A model generated the notes under the pieces. The model did not search any database and was not told the origin of the DNA. It saw only the letters and a list, made by a program, of their open reading frames with translations. 6,131 bases of DNA, taken from the NCBI GenBank assembly GCA_947487925.1, contig CANLCA010000195.1, positions 1 through 6,131 on the forward strand, given 5' to 3'. The stretch comes from Verrucomicrobiales bacterium (lineage in GTDB: Bacteria > Verrucomicrobiota > Verrucomicrobiia > Limisphaerales > F1-80-MAGS106). Made by a program: the position numbers and the translations under genes. The first letter of the stretch is position 1; each line of letters opens with the position of its first letter. Positions 1-5,417 of the stretch are shown piece by piece.

Positions 1-109
1 ATTTTATAGGGCTTAACCGAGGAAAATGGAGGGATTGCGATTTTCCGGATACCCCCTCTAGGCACCCCCCCCGGATTTTTTTTCGTCCCGCCGCTTAGGC
101 GAGGATTTG

Positions 110-131
110 GGTCAAACCTGAGATGTTGACC
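110..131. promoter_or_regulatory. Operator-like dyad upstream of the desaturase gene
   Basis: Perfect 6-bp inverted arms, GGTCAA at 110-115 and TTGACC at 126-131, are separated by 10 bp, so equivalent bases lie about one and a half helical turns apart. The right arm also resembles a -35 element (TTGACC), but no good -10 hexamer sits 16-18 bp after it. The site lies 41-62 bp before the desaturase ATG, where a dimeric regulator could act. Desaturase genes are often controlled by lipid-sensing repressors, but no regulator gene is visible here. Arms of this length can arise by chance, so this is only a candidate. Confidence 0.25.
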
Positions 132-171
132 TCAGTGATCGGTTCTGATTGTCTTTACACCTTTGTTGAAA

Positions 172-1128
172 ATGACACTCAATCCGATCCGATCTGCGGT
201 GATTTCTTTTGTTCAATGGTTTGATTCCGATTACGGCAGCCGGGAGCTCGCTGCGGCCAAGGCACAGCCCGAGACTGTCGATTGGGTCCGTTGCATTCCA
301 TTTATTTCGTTGCACGTCGGCTGCCTGGGCGTGTTTGTTACCGGTTGGAGTTGGACTGCGGTTGCGATCGCCATCCTTCTCTATTTGGTCCGCATGTTCG
401 CGATCACTGGCTTCTACCACCGCTACTTCTCTCACCGCACATTCCAAACATCCCGCTTCATGCAGTTTTGGTTTGCCATGCTGGGTGCGTCGGCAGCACA
501 GCGAGGCCCCCTGTGGTGGGCCTATCAACATCGGCACCACCACCAACACTCGGACAATGAGAGCGATCCCCATTCCCCCAAGCAACATGGATTCTGGTGG
601 GCGCACGTGGGTTGGATCACCAGTTCGCACAATTTCCCCACCGATTACTCACGGGTCAAAGATCTCGCGAAGTATCCGGAGCTCGTCTTTCTGAACCGTT
701 TTGATGCCCTCATTCCGTTCGCCCTGGCTTTCACGCTTTTTGTCCTCGGCGGAATTCTGGAAAGCGCCATCCCCTCGTTGGGAGTCACCGCCGGCCAGCT
801 GCTCGTGTGGGGCTTTTTCATCAGCACCACGTTTCTTTTCCATGGAACCTCCAGCATCAACTCTCTCGCACATCTCTTCGGAAAGAAGCGATTTAAAACC
901 ACCGATGACAGTCGAAACAGTCTTCTGTTGGCTCTCATAACCCTCGGCGAAGGCTGGCATAACAATCACCATCACTACATGCACTCAGCTCGGCAGGGTT
1001 TCTATTGGTGGGAGATAGACATCACGTTCTACTTGCTGAAGACACTCTCTTGGTTAGGGCTTATTTGGGAGCTCAGACCTGTTCCGCTAGAGATCCGGCG
1101 CCGTACCCCCGGGGTCGGCGGCAGGTAG
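172..1128 (+). CDS. Membrane fatty acyl-CoA desaturase (delta-9 / stearoyl-CoA type)
   Basis: A 318-residue integral membrane di-iron desaturase that would insert a cis double bond into a saturated acyl chain using O2 and external electrons. All histidine motifs of the acyl-CoA desaturase family are visible: box 1 HRYFSH (residues 83-88), box 2 HRHHHQH (120-126, H120xxH123H124), the NSLAH motif (230-234) and box 3 HNNHHHY (263-269). Hydrophobic segments at about 43-78, 98-110, 177-200 and 208-224 fit the usual four-helix plan with the iron site on the cytoplasmic face. The length is normal for bacterial forms. There is no fused cytochrome b5 or ferredoxin domain, so a separate electron donor is needed. 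ATG 172 is chosen; two in-frame TTG codons at 163 and 166 are alternatives, and none has a clear Shine-Dalgarno sequence. The gene converges on recO with a 25-bp gap. The family is clear; the regiospecificity (delta-9) is inferred. Confidence 0.93.
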   Translation: MTLNPIRSAVISFVQWFDSDYGSRELAAAKAQPETVDWVRCIPFISLHVGCLGVFVTGWSWTAVAIAILLYLVRMFAITGFYHRYFSHRTFQTSRFMQFWFAMLGASAAQRGPLWWAYQHRHHHQHSDNESDPHSPKQHGFWWAHVGWITSSHNFPTDYSRVKDLAKYPELVFLNRFDALIPFALAFTLFVLGGILESAIPSLGVTAGQLLVWGFFISTTFLFHGTSSINSLAHLFGKKRFKTTDDSRNSLLLALITLGEGWHNNHHHYMHSARQGFYWWEIDITFYLLKTLSWLGLIWELRPVPLEIRRRTPGVGGR

Positions 1129-1153
1129 ATTTGAGCTAAAAGGCCGTTTGCGA

Positions 1154-1795
1154 TCACGGCCCAATGGGTCCAGGCCGCCCTTTGGGCACGCGCCCAAATT
1201 GGGCGTCCATCAATCGTCCAAGCGTGCCGTGCAACTCTCGGACCTGCGCCGGCGCCAACCGAAGTCCAGCGCATTCTGATAGAGGCCTTTCCACGAATCG
1301 TTCCCAAATCTTCTGCGTTCCCAGAGTCAACCCAGCCAGTTCAGCTGGCGGCAAAACACCCAGAAGATGCATGAGTTGAATCTCATACCCAAACTGCACG
1401 GTCGCGGCATCCGGATTGTCCTGCAAACGCTCTAGAACTCCCTCGAACAAACTCGCCACCTCCGGTATCGGCGCCTCCGTTTCTGTCGAGACTTCGATCA
1501 AGTGAACGAAATAAGAGGCCAGTGCGATGCGGTTGAAGTCCCTGCGAAGCTCCGCGCGCACGTCCCTCAACTGGACTTCCGTCAAAATATGCAGATCGGA
1601 TCGGAGGCTTCGGCTAAACCCAAATTCCGCTGCGTAAAACAGATCGAGCCTGCCAATAAATGGCGACTTGGGCCGACGGGCGCCTTTGGCGATCGTAGCG
1701 ATCCGTCCGTGCTCGCGCGTCAACCAATGCACAACCACGCTCGTTTCGCTCATCGGACGTACCCGAAGTATCGTTCCTGTCCCTTTGTCCCTCAA
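1154..1795 (-). CDS. recO: DNA repair protein RecO
   Basis: A 213-residue RecO, which loads RecA onto SSB-coated single-stranded DNA with RecF and RecR and anneals complementary strands in recombinational repair. The N-terminal OB-fold (about 1-80) is recognised from the strand GTILRVRPMSETSVVVHWLT (7-26), then REHGRIATIAKGARRPKSPF (27-46) and GRLDLFYAAEF (48-58). The helical C-terminal domain follows (about 85-205) and ends in a basic GRVPKGR tail. Many RecO proteins are about 240 residues and carry a four-cysteine zinc ribbon; this one has a single cysteine (C175), so the ribbon is absent. The start is TTG at 1793-1795: the next upstream in-frame stop is at 1841-1843, no ATG or GTG lies between, and the first internal ATG (residue 15) would cut the OB-fold. 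No Shine-Dalgarno sequence is visible, and a heptad repeat begins 5 bp upstream. The gene is divergent from nadB. Confidence 0.9.
   Translation of the reverse strand: MRDKGTGTILRVRPMSETSVVVHWLTREHGRIATIAKGARRPKSPFIGRLDLFYAAEFGFSRSLRSDLHILTEVQLRDVRAELRRDFNRIALASYFVHLIEVSTETEAPIPEVASLFEGVLERLQDNPDAATVQFGYEIQLMHLLGVLPPAELAGLTLGTQKIWERFVERPLSECAGLRLAPAQVRELHGTLGRLMDAQFGRVPKGRPGPIGP
1159..1204. repeat. Four alternating GCCCAA/TTGGGC arms in the 3' end of recO
   Basis: GCCCAA at 1159-1164, TTGGGC at 1182-1187, GCCCAA at 1192-1197 and TTGGGC at 1199-1204 alternate in complementary order. Two mutually exclusive pairings stand out: TTTGGGC/GCCCAAA (1181-1187 with 1192-1198, 4-nt loop), and the near-perfect palindrome CGCCCAA-A-TTGGGCG (1191-1205). 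They lie within the last recO codons and 31-76 bp downstream of the desaturase stop, so transcripts from both convergent genes would carry them. There is no T-tract on either strand, so this is not a classical intrinsic terminator. Confidence 0.4.
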
Positions 1796-1800
1796 GAACG

Positions 1801-1834
1801 CAAAGCAGAAAGCAGAAAGTTGAAAGTTGAAAGC
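1801..1834 (-). repeat. Heptanucleotide tandem repeat, inverted orientation, at the recO start
   Basis: On the minus strand this reads CTTTCAA twice, then CTTTCTG twice, then a partial CTTTG, ending 5 bp before the recO TTG. It is in the opposite orientation to the two larger blocks downstream. Bases 1815-1834 are perfectly complementary to 2029-2048 in the 87-bp block, giving a 20-bp inverted repeat about 194 bp apart. No tandem repeat of this unit is seen elsewhere in the window. Confidence 0.85.
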
Positions 1835-1865
1835 CCGAACTCACCAGACCCAATCCTGACCGGAT

Positions 1866-1931
1866 CGACGCGGCTCAATCACGTCTTCCGGCGGAGGGTT
1901 TGCTCCCTTTCAGCTTTCAGCTTTTTCATTA
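1866..1931 (+). repeat. Head-heptad-tail repeat block, copy 1 (two heptads)
   Basis: A 41-bp head beginning CGACGCGGCTCAATCACG is followed by two CTTTCAG heptads (1907-1920) and an 11-bp tail CTTTTTCATTA (1921-1931). Copy 2 starts 109 bp further on. Over the first 55 aligned bases only two positions differ (1872 G versus 1981 T; 1896 G versus 2005 A), and the tail is identical. Similarity stops sharply at both ends. Confidence 0.92.
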
Positions 1932-1974
1932 CAGGAAGGAAATTGAGCTCGCAAAGTTCTCAGGTCGAATGTCA

Positions 1975-2061
1975 CGACGCTGCTCAATCACGTCTTCCGG
2001 CGGAAGGTTTGCTCCCTTTCAGCTTTCAGCTTTCAACTTTCAACTTTCAGCTTTTTCATTA
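1975..2061 (+). repeat. Head-heptad-tail repeat block, copy 2 (five heptads)
   Basis: The same head as copy 1 is followed by five heptads (2016-2050: CTTTCAG, CTTTCAG, CTTTCAA, CTTTCAA, CTTTCAG) and the same tail (2051-2061). It is longer than copy 1 by exactly 21 bp, or three heptads, which suggests whole-unit expansion or contraction by slippage or recombination. It ends 44 bp before the chosen nadB start, so any nadB promoter lies in or just after it. Confidence 0.92.
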
Positions 2062-2105
2062 TCTCGTTGCCCTGCGACGGACACCCTTGTATGCAGCTTA
2101 GGTCA

Positions 2106-3716
2106 ATGTCCCAAAGGCGATTCGAGTTTGATTATCTGGTGCTGGGAAGCGGCATCGCAGGTCTGTCGTTCGCGCTGCGCGCCTCTCAAAAGGGCCGAGT
2201 GGCCATCATCACCAAGAAACACCGAGCGGAGTCCAATACGAACTACGCCCAGGGCGGCATCGCTGCGGTCACCAGTCGTGAAGATAGTTATGAAATGCAT
2301 GTTCAGGACACCCTTGCTTCCGGAGCCGGCTTGTGCAAAGAGCAGGTGGTCCGGGCGATCGTGGAAGAGGGGCCGGCCCGCATCGCCGAACTGATCGAGC
2401 TCGGAATGCGGTTCTCCGAGCGCGAGATCCCATTGTCGGGAGGTGCCAAGGAGCTGGATCTGGGCAGGGAAGGAGGCCACTCCAAACGTCGCATCCTGCA
2501 TGCCAAGGACGTCACGGGTCGAGAGATCGAAAAAGCTCTGCTCGCGGCCATCGCACAACGCGAATCCATCACGATTTTTGAGGATCACTTCGCTATCGAC
2601 CTGATCACGGAGCAAAAGCTCGGCTCGAAAGTTGGCAACCGCTGCCTCGGTGCCTACGTGTTGAATCGGAACACAAGCGAAGTGGGAACTTTCATTGCCT
2701 CCGTGATTTTATTGGCGACCGGCGGCTGTGGCAAAGTCTATCTCTACACCACAAACCCCGACATCGCGACAGGAGACGGGGTCGCCATGGCCTACCGCGC
2801 CGGGGCGTCCATCGCGAACATGGAGTTCATCCAGTTTCATCCCACCTGCCTCTACCATCCGAAGGCGAAATCCTTCCTGGTCAGCGAAGCAGTTCGCGGC
2901 GAGGGAGGCATCCTCAGGGATGTCCATGGGAATGAATTCATGGAACTTTATCACCCCTTGAAATCTCTCGCTCCTAGAGATGTGGTGGCCCGCGCCATCG
3001 ACAGCGAAATGAAGAGGTCCGGGGCCGATTTCGTTCACCTGGATATCACCCACAAACCCGCGCGGTTCATCATGGACCGCTTTCCCAACATCTACAAAAC
3101 CTGCCTCCAGTTTGGCATCGATATCACCAAGGAACCCATCCCGGTCGTCCCAGCGGCGCATTACCAATGCGGAGGCGTTCAAACCGACTTGAACGGGCAA
3201 ACTGGCATCCCGGGGCTCTATGCCGTGGGTGAGGTCGCATGCACCGGGTTGCATGGCGCCAACCGTCTCGCCAGCAACTCGTTGCTCGAAGCGCTGGTGT
3301 GCGCTCATCGTGCGGCAGAACACGTCCTTTCATCCCGTGCGCAAACGCCCAATCTGAAAATCCCAGATTGGCAGTCCGGCGAGGCCCTTGACCCCGATGA
3401 ATTGGTGGTGGTCTCGCATAACTGGGACGAGATTCGTCGGCTGATGTGGGATTACGTCGGGATTGTCCGCACCACCAAACGGCTGAATCGCGCCAGAAAA
3501 CGTATCGCGAACCTGCTGGAGGAAATCCAGGAGTATTACTGGGACTTTCGTGTCACAGGCGATCTCCTGGAGCTGCGAAACATCGCTACGGTGGCCGAGT
3601 TGATTGTGACAAGCGCCCTCGAGCGCCCCGAGAGCCGCGGCTTAAACTACAACTTGGATTTCCCCAATCCGGACCCCCATTGGTCCCAACGCGACACCGT
3701 GCTCAAGAAAAGCTGA
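2106..3716 (+). CDS. nadB: L-aspartate oxidase NadB
   Basis: A 536-residue FAD flavoprotein that oxidises L-aspartate to iminoaspartate, the first step of de novo NAD synthesis; NadA would then make quinolinate. The Rossmann FAD motif GSGIAG is at 14-19, the flavin-contact stretch NYAQGGIAAV at 46-55, and the capping and C-terminal helical domains of the succinate dehydrogenase/fumarate reductase flavoprotein superfamily follow. By alignment from memory, the substrate-site residues of E. coli NadB (E121, H244, R290, H351, R386) fall at E122, H245 (FHPT), R291 (APRD), H352 (PAAHY) and R387 (GANR), a constant offset of one. The REGGHSKRRILHAKD segment (121-135) separates NadB from SdhA/FrdA. 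ATG 2106 gives a normal N-terminus. ATG 2091 and TTG 2067 are in-frame alternatives, and the only Shine-Dalgarno-like bases (AGG at 2100-2102) are too close. nadA and nadC are not nearby. Confidence 0.95.
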   Translation: MSQRRFEFDYLVLGSGIAGLSFALRASQKGRVAIITKKHRAESNTNYAQGGIAAVTSREDSYEMHVQDTLASGAGLCKEQVVRAIVEEGPARIAELIELGMRFSEREIPLSGGAKELDLGREGGHSKRRILHAKDVTGREIEKALLAAIAQRESITIFEDHFAIDLITEQKLGSKVGNRCLGAYVLNRNTSEVGTFIASVILLATGGCGKVYLYTTNPDIATGDGVAMAYRAGASIANMEFIQFHPTCLYHPKAKSFLVSEAVRGEGGILRDVHGNEFMELYHPLKSLAPRDVVARAIDSEMKRSGADFVHLDITHKPARFIMDRFPNIYKTCLQFGIDITKEPIPVVPAAHYQCGGVQTDLNGQTGIPGLYAVGEVACTGLHGANRLASNSLLEALVCAHRAAEHVLSSRAQTPNLKIPDWQSGEALDPDELVVVSHNWDEIRRLMWDYVGIVRTTKRLNRARKRIANLLEEIQEYYWDFRVTGDLLELRNIATVAELIVTSALERPESRGLNYNLDFPNPDPHWSQRDTVLKKS

Positions 3717-4151
3717 TCACTTCGCGCTGCCGTCGTCCATCTTGGGTACTGAGGTCGGGTCGATGGACCGTAAGGAAACCAGCGTCTGGGTGACTACTTC
3801 GCGCACTGGATCACCCAGGAGTAGTTTCAAAGCCGGAACCGCAGCCTTAGCCTTGGGCCCAATCTGACCAAGGGTGTAGGCGGCCATACGCCGCACCAAA
3901 CCGTCTTCGCCCTTGTCCGCGAGAAGCCCTATCAACGCGGGAACCGCATCCGCAGCGGACTCGCCAGCTTCCCCTAATTTGGCGCAGGCATCAACCTTCG
4001 CATCCTTATCTTCCCCGTTCAGAATCGCGACTTGCGCCGACACGTCCACTTTTGCGCCGCCACCGCCTTTGTTGCACCCCGCTACAGCCAAGAGAAGGGC
4101 AAACACGACCACGGAGACCAGCCCATTAAAATGTTTCGTAAAAGACTTCAT
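3717..4151 (-). CDS. Small HEAT-repeat lipoprotein of unknown function
   Basis: A 144-residue predicted lipoprotein. A basic N-terminus (MKSFTKHF) and hydrophobic stretch (about 11-23) lead to the lipobox VAGC, with C26 as the expected lipidated residue, then a flexible Gly-rich linker (NKGGGG). The rest consists of about three short helical repeats of HEAT/PBS-lyase type: about 52-78 (ACAKLGEAGESAADAVPALI), 87-113 (RRMAAYTLGQIGPKAKAAVPALKLLL) and a partial one at 116-129. HEAT repeats usually mediate protein-protein contacts; no catalytic motif is seen, so no specific function is assigned. ATG 4151 is chosen over TTG 4157 because GAAGGA lies six bases before it. The gene faces nadB, and its TGA (3717-3719) immediately follows the nadB TGA with no spacer. 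The mature protein would be anchored in a membrane facing the periplasm. Confidence 0.82.
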   Translation of the reverse strand: MKSFTKHFNGLVSVVVFALLLAVAGCNKGGGGAKVDVSAQVAILNGEDKDAKVDACAKLGEAGESAADAVPALIGLLADKGEDGLVRRMAAYTLGQIGPKAKAAVPALKLLLGDPVREVVTQTLVSLRSIDPTSVPKMDDGSAK

Positions 4152-4157
4152 AGACAA

Positions 4158-4163
4158 TCCTTC
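4158..4163 (-). promoter_or_regulatory. Ribosome binding site of the HEAT lipoprotein gene
   Basis: GAAGGA on the minus strand, six bases before ATG 4151. It is the clearest Shine-Dalgarno sequence in the window and decides the start in favour of the ATG over the in-frame TTG at 4157, which would leave no room for it. Confidence 0.75.
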
Positions 4164-4361
4164 ATCACAGTGACCCGCACTTCAGAAAATCGGTTGCGCA
4201 CCCGGTTCGTCTCCACTCTTCAACCAACACAGGCCGCACCAGGTGAAATTCAAATGAGCTAGGCAACAACTCGTTAAGTTTTACTGCGCCCGATGCCACA
4301 TTCCCAGCAACTCCACGGCCTGGATCGGCACACAAACCTTCGAGGACGCTCTCCATTTTCC

Positions 4362-4399
4362 AAAAAAAAGCGGCCCGCCCTCCACAGAGCGAGCCGCTT
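4362..4399 (-). terminator. Rho-independent terminator of the pseudopilin-like gene
   Basis: On the minus strand a 14-bp stem (AAGCGGCTCGCTCT paired with AGGGCGGGCCGCTT, two G-U pairs) closes a GTGG loop and runs into eight T residues (A8 at 4362-4369 on +). It begins 13 bp after the stop codon at 4413. The plus strand has no T-tract after the hairpin, so it works in one direction. Between it and the lipoprotein ATG (4152-4361) I see no gene; only the lipoprotein ribosome binding site and presumably its promoter lie there. Confidence 0.92.
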
Positions 4400-4412
4400 G
4401 AAAAACGATCCT

Positions 4413-5288
4413 TCAATCTCGCGTCGCACCTTTTTCCTTCACGGTGCTTCGTTCCTGCAACCATTCCACATCTTTGTTGTCAGGAGAACCAACTCCAAGC
4501 GACAACAACTGCCCCTTTTTCAGCACAGGCCGGGTGCGGCCATCCACCCATTTACGGATCTCAGAATGGCCGTCGGCAAAGCCAAGGCCACCCGCCCCAT
4601 TGTGATAACTCGCCGGGTAATCCACGATGACGGCCGACTTGGTGTTGCGCGGATCATAACCATCCATGTTCACCGCAAACCAACCATCATTGATGCTGTC
4701 CTCTCGTTCATCCAGAATCACCCAGGTCTTGCTTGGGCTCGGGATGTGATCGATCTTTTTGAATTGGCGATAGCCCCCGGTGTAAGGGCCTCCACGCTCT
4801 CCCAAGTAGGCATTCATGGAAATGCTTCGCACGCGCGAAGTGACTTTCCCGCCAATCTTGACGGATGATTTATCCGCAGGACACTTGAAAATGCCCACCG
4901 CATTCGCGAAATAAGGCGCCATCGGAGAAAGCTTGAAAAGCTCCGAGTTTGTGTTCGCGTTGTTGGGGCTACCGGTTCCAAAATCCAACCATCCCAAGGC
5001 CCAAGTCAATTTCGCGTTGGCCAAGCTCTGGACTCCTCCACCGTCAAGGTTTCCGACCAAAACCCCCGCCGCATCATCCGCATATTGAATCCAGGCAAGA
5101 GTCATCTGTTTGCCGTTGTTCATGCAAAGGATACCCTGAGCCTTGGTCTTGGCTTTGCCCAACGCGGGCAGAAGCATCCCAGCCAAGATAGCGATGATCG
5201 CGATCACCACGAGCAGTTCGATGAGGGTGAATCCCAACAACGACACCGGTTTGACAGGATTGCGTAACAAAGTCGGAGGATGTTTCAT
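4413..5288 (-). CDS. Pseudopilin-like protein with prepilin cleavage site and H-X9-DG motif
   Basis: A 291-residue protein with a class III (prepilin) signal: a basic leader, then cleavage expected in LLG|FTLIELL between G19 and F20, the conserved Glu at mature position +5 (E24) and a hydrophobic helix to about residue 42. Prepilin peptidase would cut and methylate it, and type IV pilus or type II secretion machinery could assemble it. The C-terminal part has the family marks KCPAD (135-139), the acidic stretch ILDEREDSINDGWF (191-204) and the H-X9-DG motif H229...D239G240 in YHNGAGGLGFADGHSE. This large paralogous family is typical of Verrucomicrobia and Planctomycetes, and its members' specific roles are mostly unknown. 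Start at ATG 5288; no good Shine-Dalgarno sequence. The gene is single, with its own terminator, no other pilus genes near it, and ruvB 129 bp upstream on the same strand. Confidence 0.92.
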   Translation of the reverse strand: MKHPPTLLRNPVKPVSLLGFTLIELLVVIAIIAILAGMLLPALGKAKTKAQGILCMNNGKQMTLAWIQYADDAAGVLVGNLDGGGVQSLANAKLTWALGWLDFGTGSPNNANTNSELFKLSPMAPYFANAVGIFKCPADKSSVKIGGKVTSRVRSISMNAYLGERGGPYTGGYRQFKKIDHIPSPSKTWVILDEREDSINDGWFAVNMDGYDPRNTKSAVIVDYPASYHNGAGGLGFADGHSEIRKWVDGRTRPVLKKGQLLSLGVGSPDNKDVEWLQERSTVKEKGATRD

Positions 5289-5327
5289 GGCGTTTAACAG
5301 TTTTAGAGTGCTGCAGCTTATTTCACG

Positions 5328-5356
5328 ACACTAGTTAATCAATCGGGACGCGTCAA
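5328..5356 (-). promoter_or_regulatory. Candidate sigma-70 promoter for the pseudopilin-like gene
   Basis: On the minus strand TTGACG (5351-5356) matches five of six -35 consensus bases. After a 17-bp spacer comes TAGTGT (5328-5333), a weak -10 with three of six matches. Transcription would start near 5321, leaving a leader of about 30 nt before ATG 5288. The spacing is ideal and the position fits the 129-bp gap after ruvB, but the weak -10 keeps this tentative. Confidence 0.35.
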
Positions 5357-5417
5357 CAGGCAGTTTCCCCGAAACCTCCCTGTGCACCATGAAACACATC
5401 CCGTCGCAAGGCCACAC

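Larger units (their letters stand above)
1796..2105. other. recO-nadB divergent intergenic region filled with repeats
   Basis: The 310 bp between the recO and nadB starts must hold the promoters of both genes, yet at least 187 bp are repeat: an inverted heptad array (1801-1834), a 66-bp block (1866-1931) and its 87-bp second copy (1975-2061). Only 1835-1865, 1932-1974 and 2062-2105 are non-repetitive. Open frames across it give low-complexity peptides with a repeating F-Q-L-S pattern, the expected translation of a 7-bp repeat in any frame, and no start or coding signal supports a gene. I found no convincing sigma-70 promoter for either gene. Confidence 0.8.

Noticed and set aside
21..46. Hairpin GGAAAAT...ATTTTCC as a terminator of an upstream gene
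   Set aside because: The 7-bp AT-rich stem has a 12-nt loop, no T-tract directly follows, and no upstream gene is visible.
126..154. TTGACC with a -10 17 bp downstream as a desaturase promoter
   Set aside because: The hexamer at the right spacing (TTGTCT) is a poor -10 match, so only the dyad was kept as a low-confidence site.
112..630. 172-residue open frame on - opposite the desaturase
   Set aside because: The desaturase frame contains all conserved histidine boxes; the antisense frame shows no recognisable domain.
1866..2061. Two similar blocks as a CRISPR array or mobile insertion sequence
   Set aside because: There are only two copies, of unequal length with internal 7-bp structure, with no regular spacers, no cas genes, no transposase and no terminal inverted repeats.
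1502..2101. Long open frame on + across recO and the repeat region
   Set aside because: Its first half is antisense to a well-supported recO, and its second half is low-complexity sequence with a repeating F-Q-L-S pattern produced by the 7-bp repeat. There is no family match or start signal.
1900..2394. Open frame on + running through repeat copy 2 into nadB
   Set aside because: It begins in repeat sequence and then overlaps nadB in another frame, where NadB motifs are unbroken.
4165..4464. 99-residue open frame on - in the lipoprotein/pseudopilin gap
   Set aside because: It overlaps the end of the pseudopilin-like gene and the whole terminator hairpin, and its composition is not protein-like.
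4293..4868. 191-residue open frame on + opposite the pseudopilin-like gene
   Set aside because: It is antisense to a gene with clear prepilin and H-X9-DG motifs and crosses its terminator.
5363..5375. GTTTC-CCC-GAAAC hairpin as the ruvB terminator
   Set aside because: The stem is only 5 bp with a 3-nt loop and no T-tract on the minus strand.
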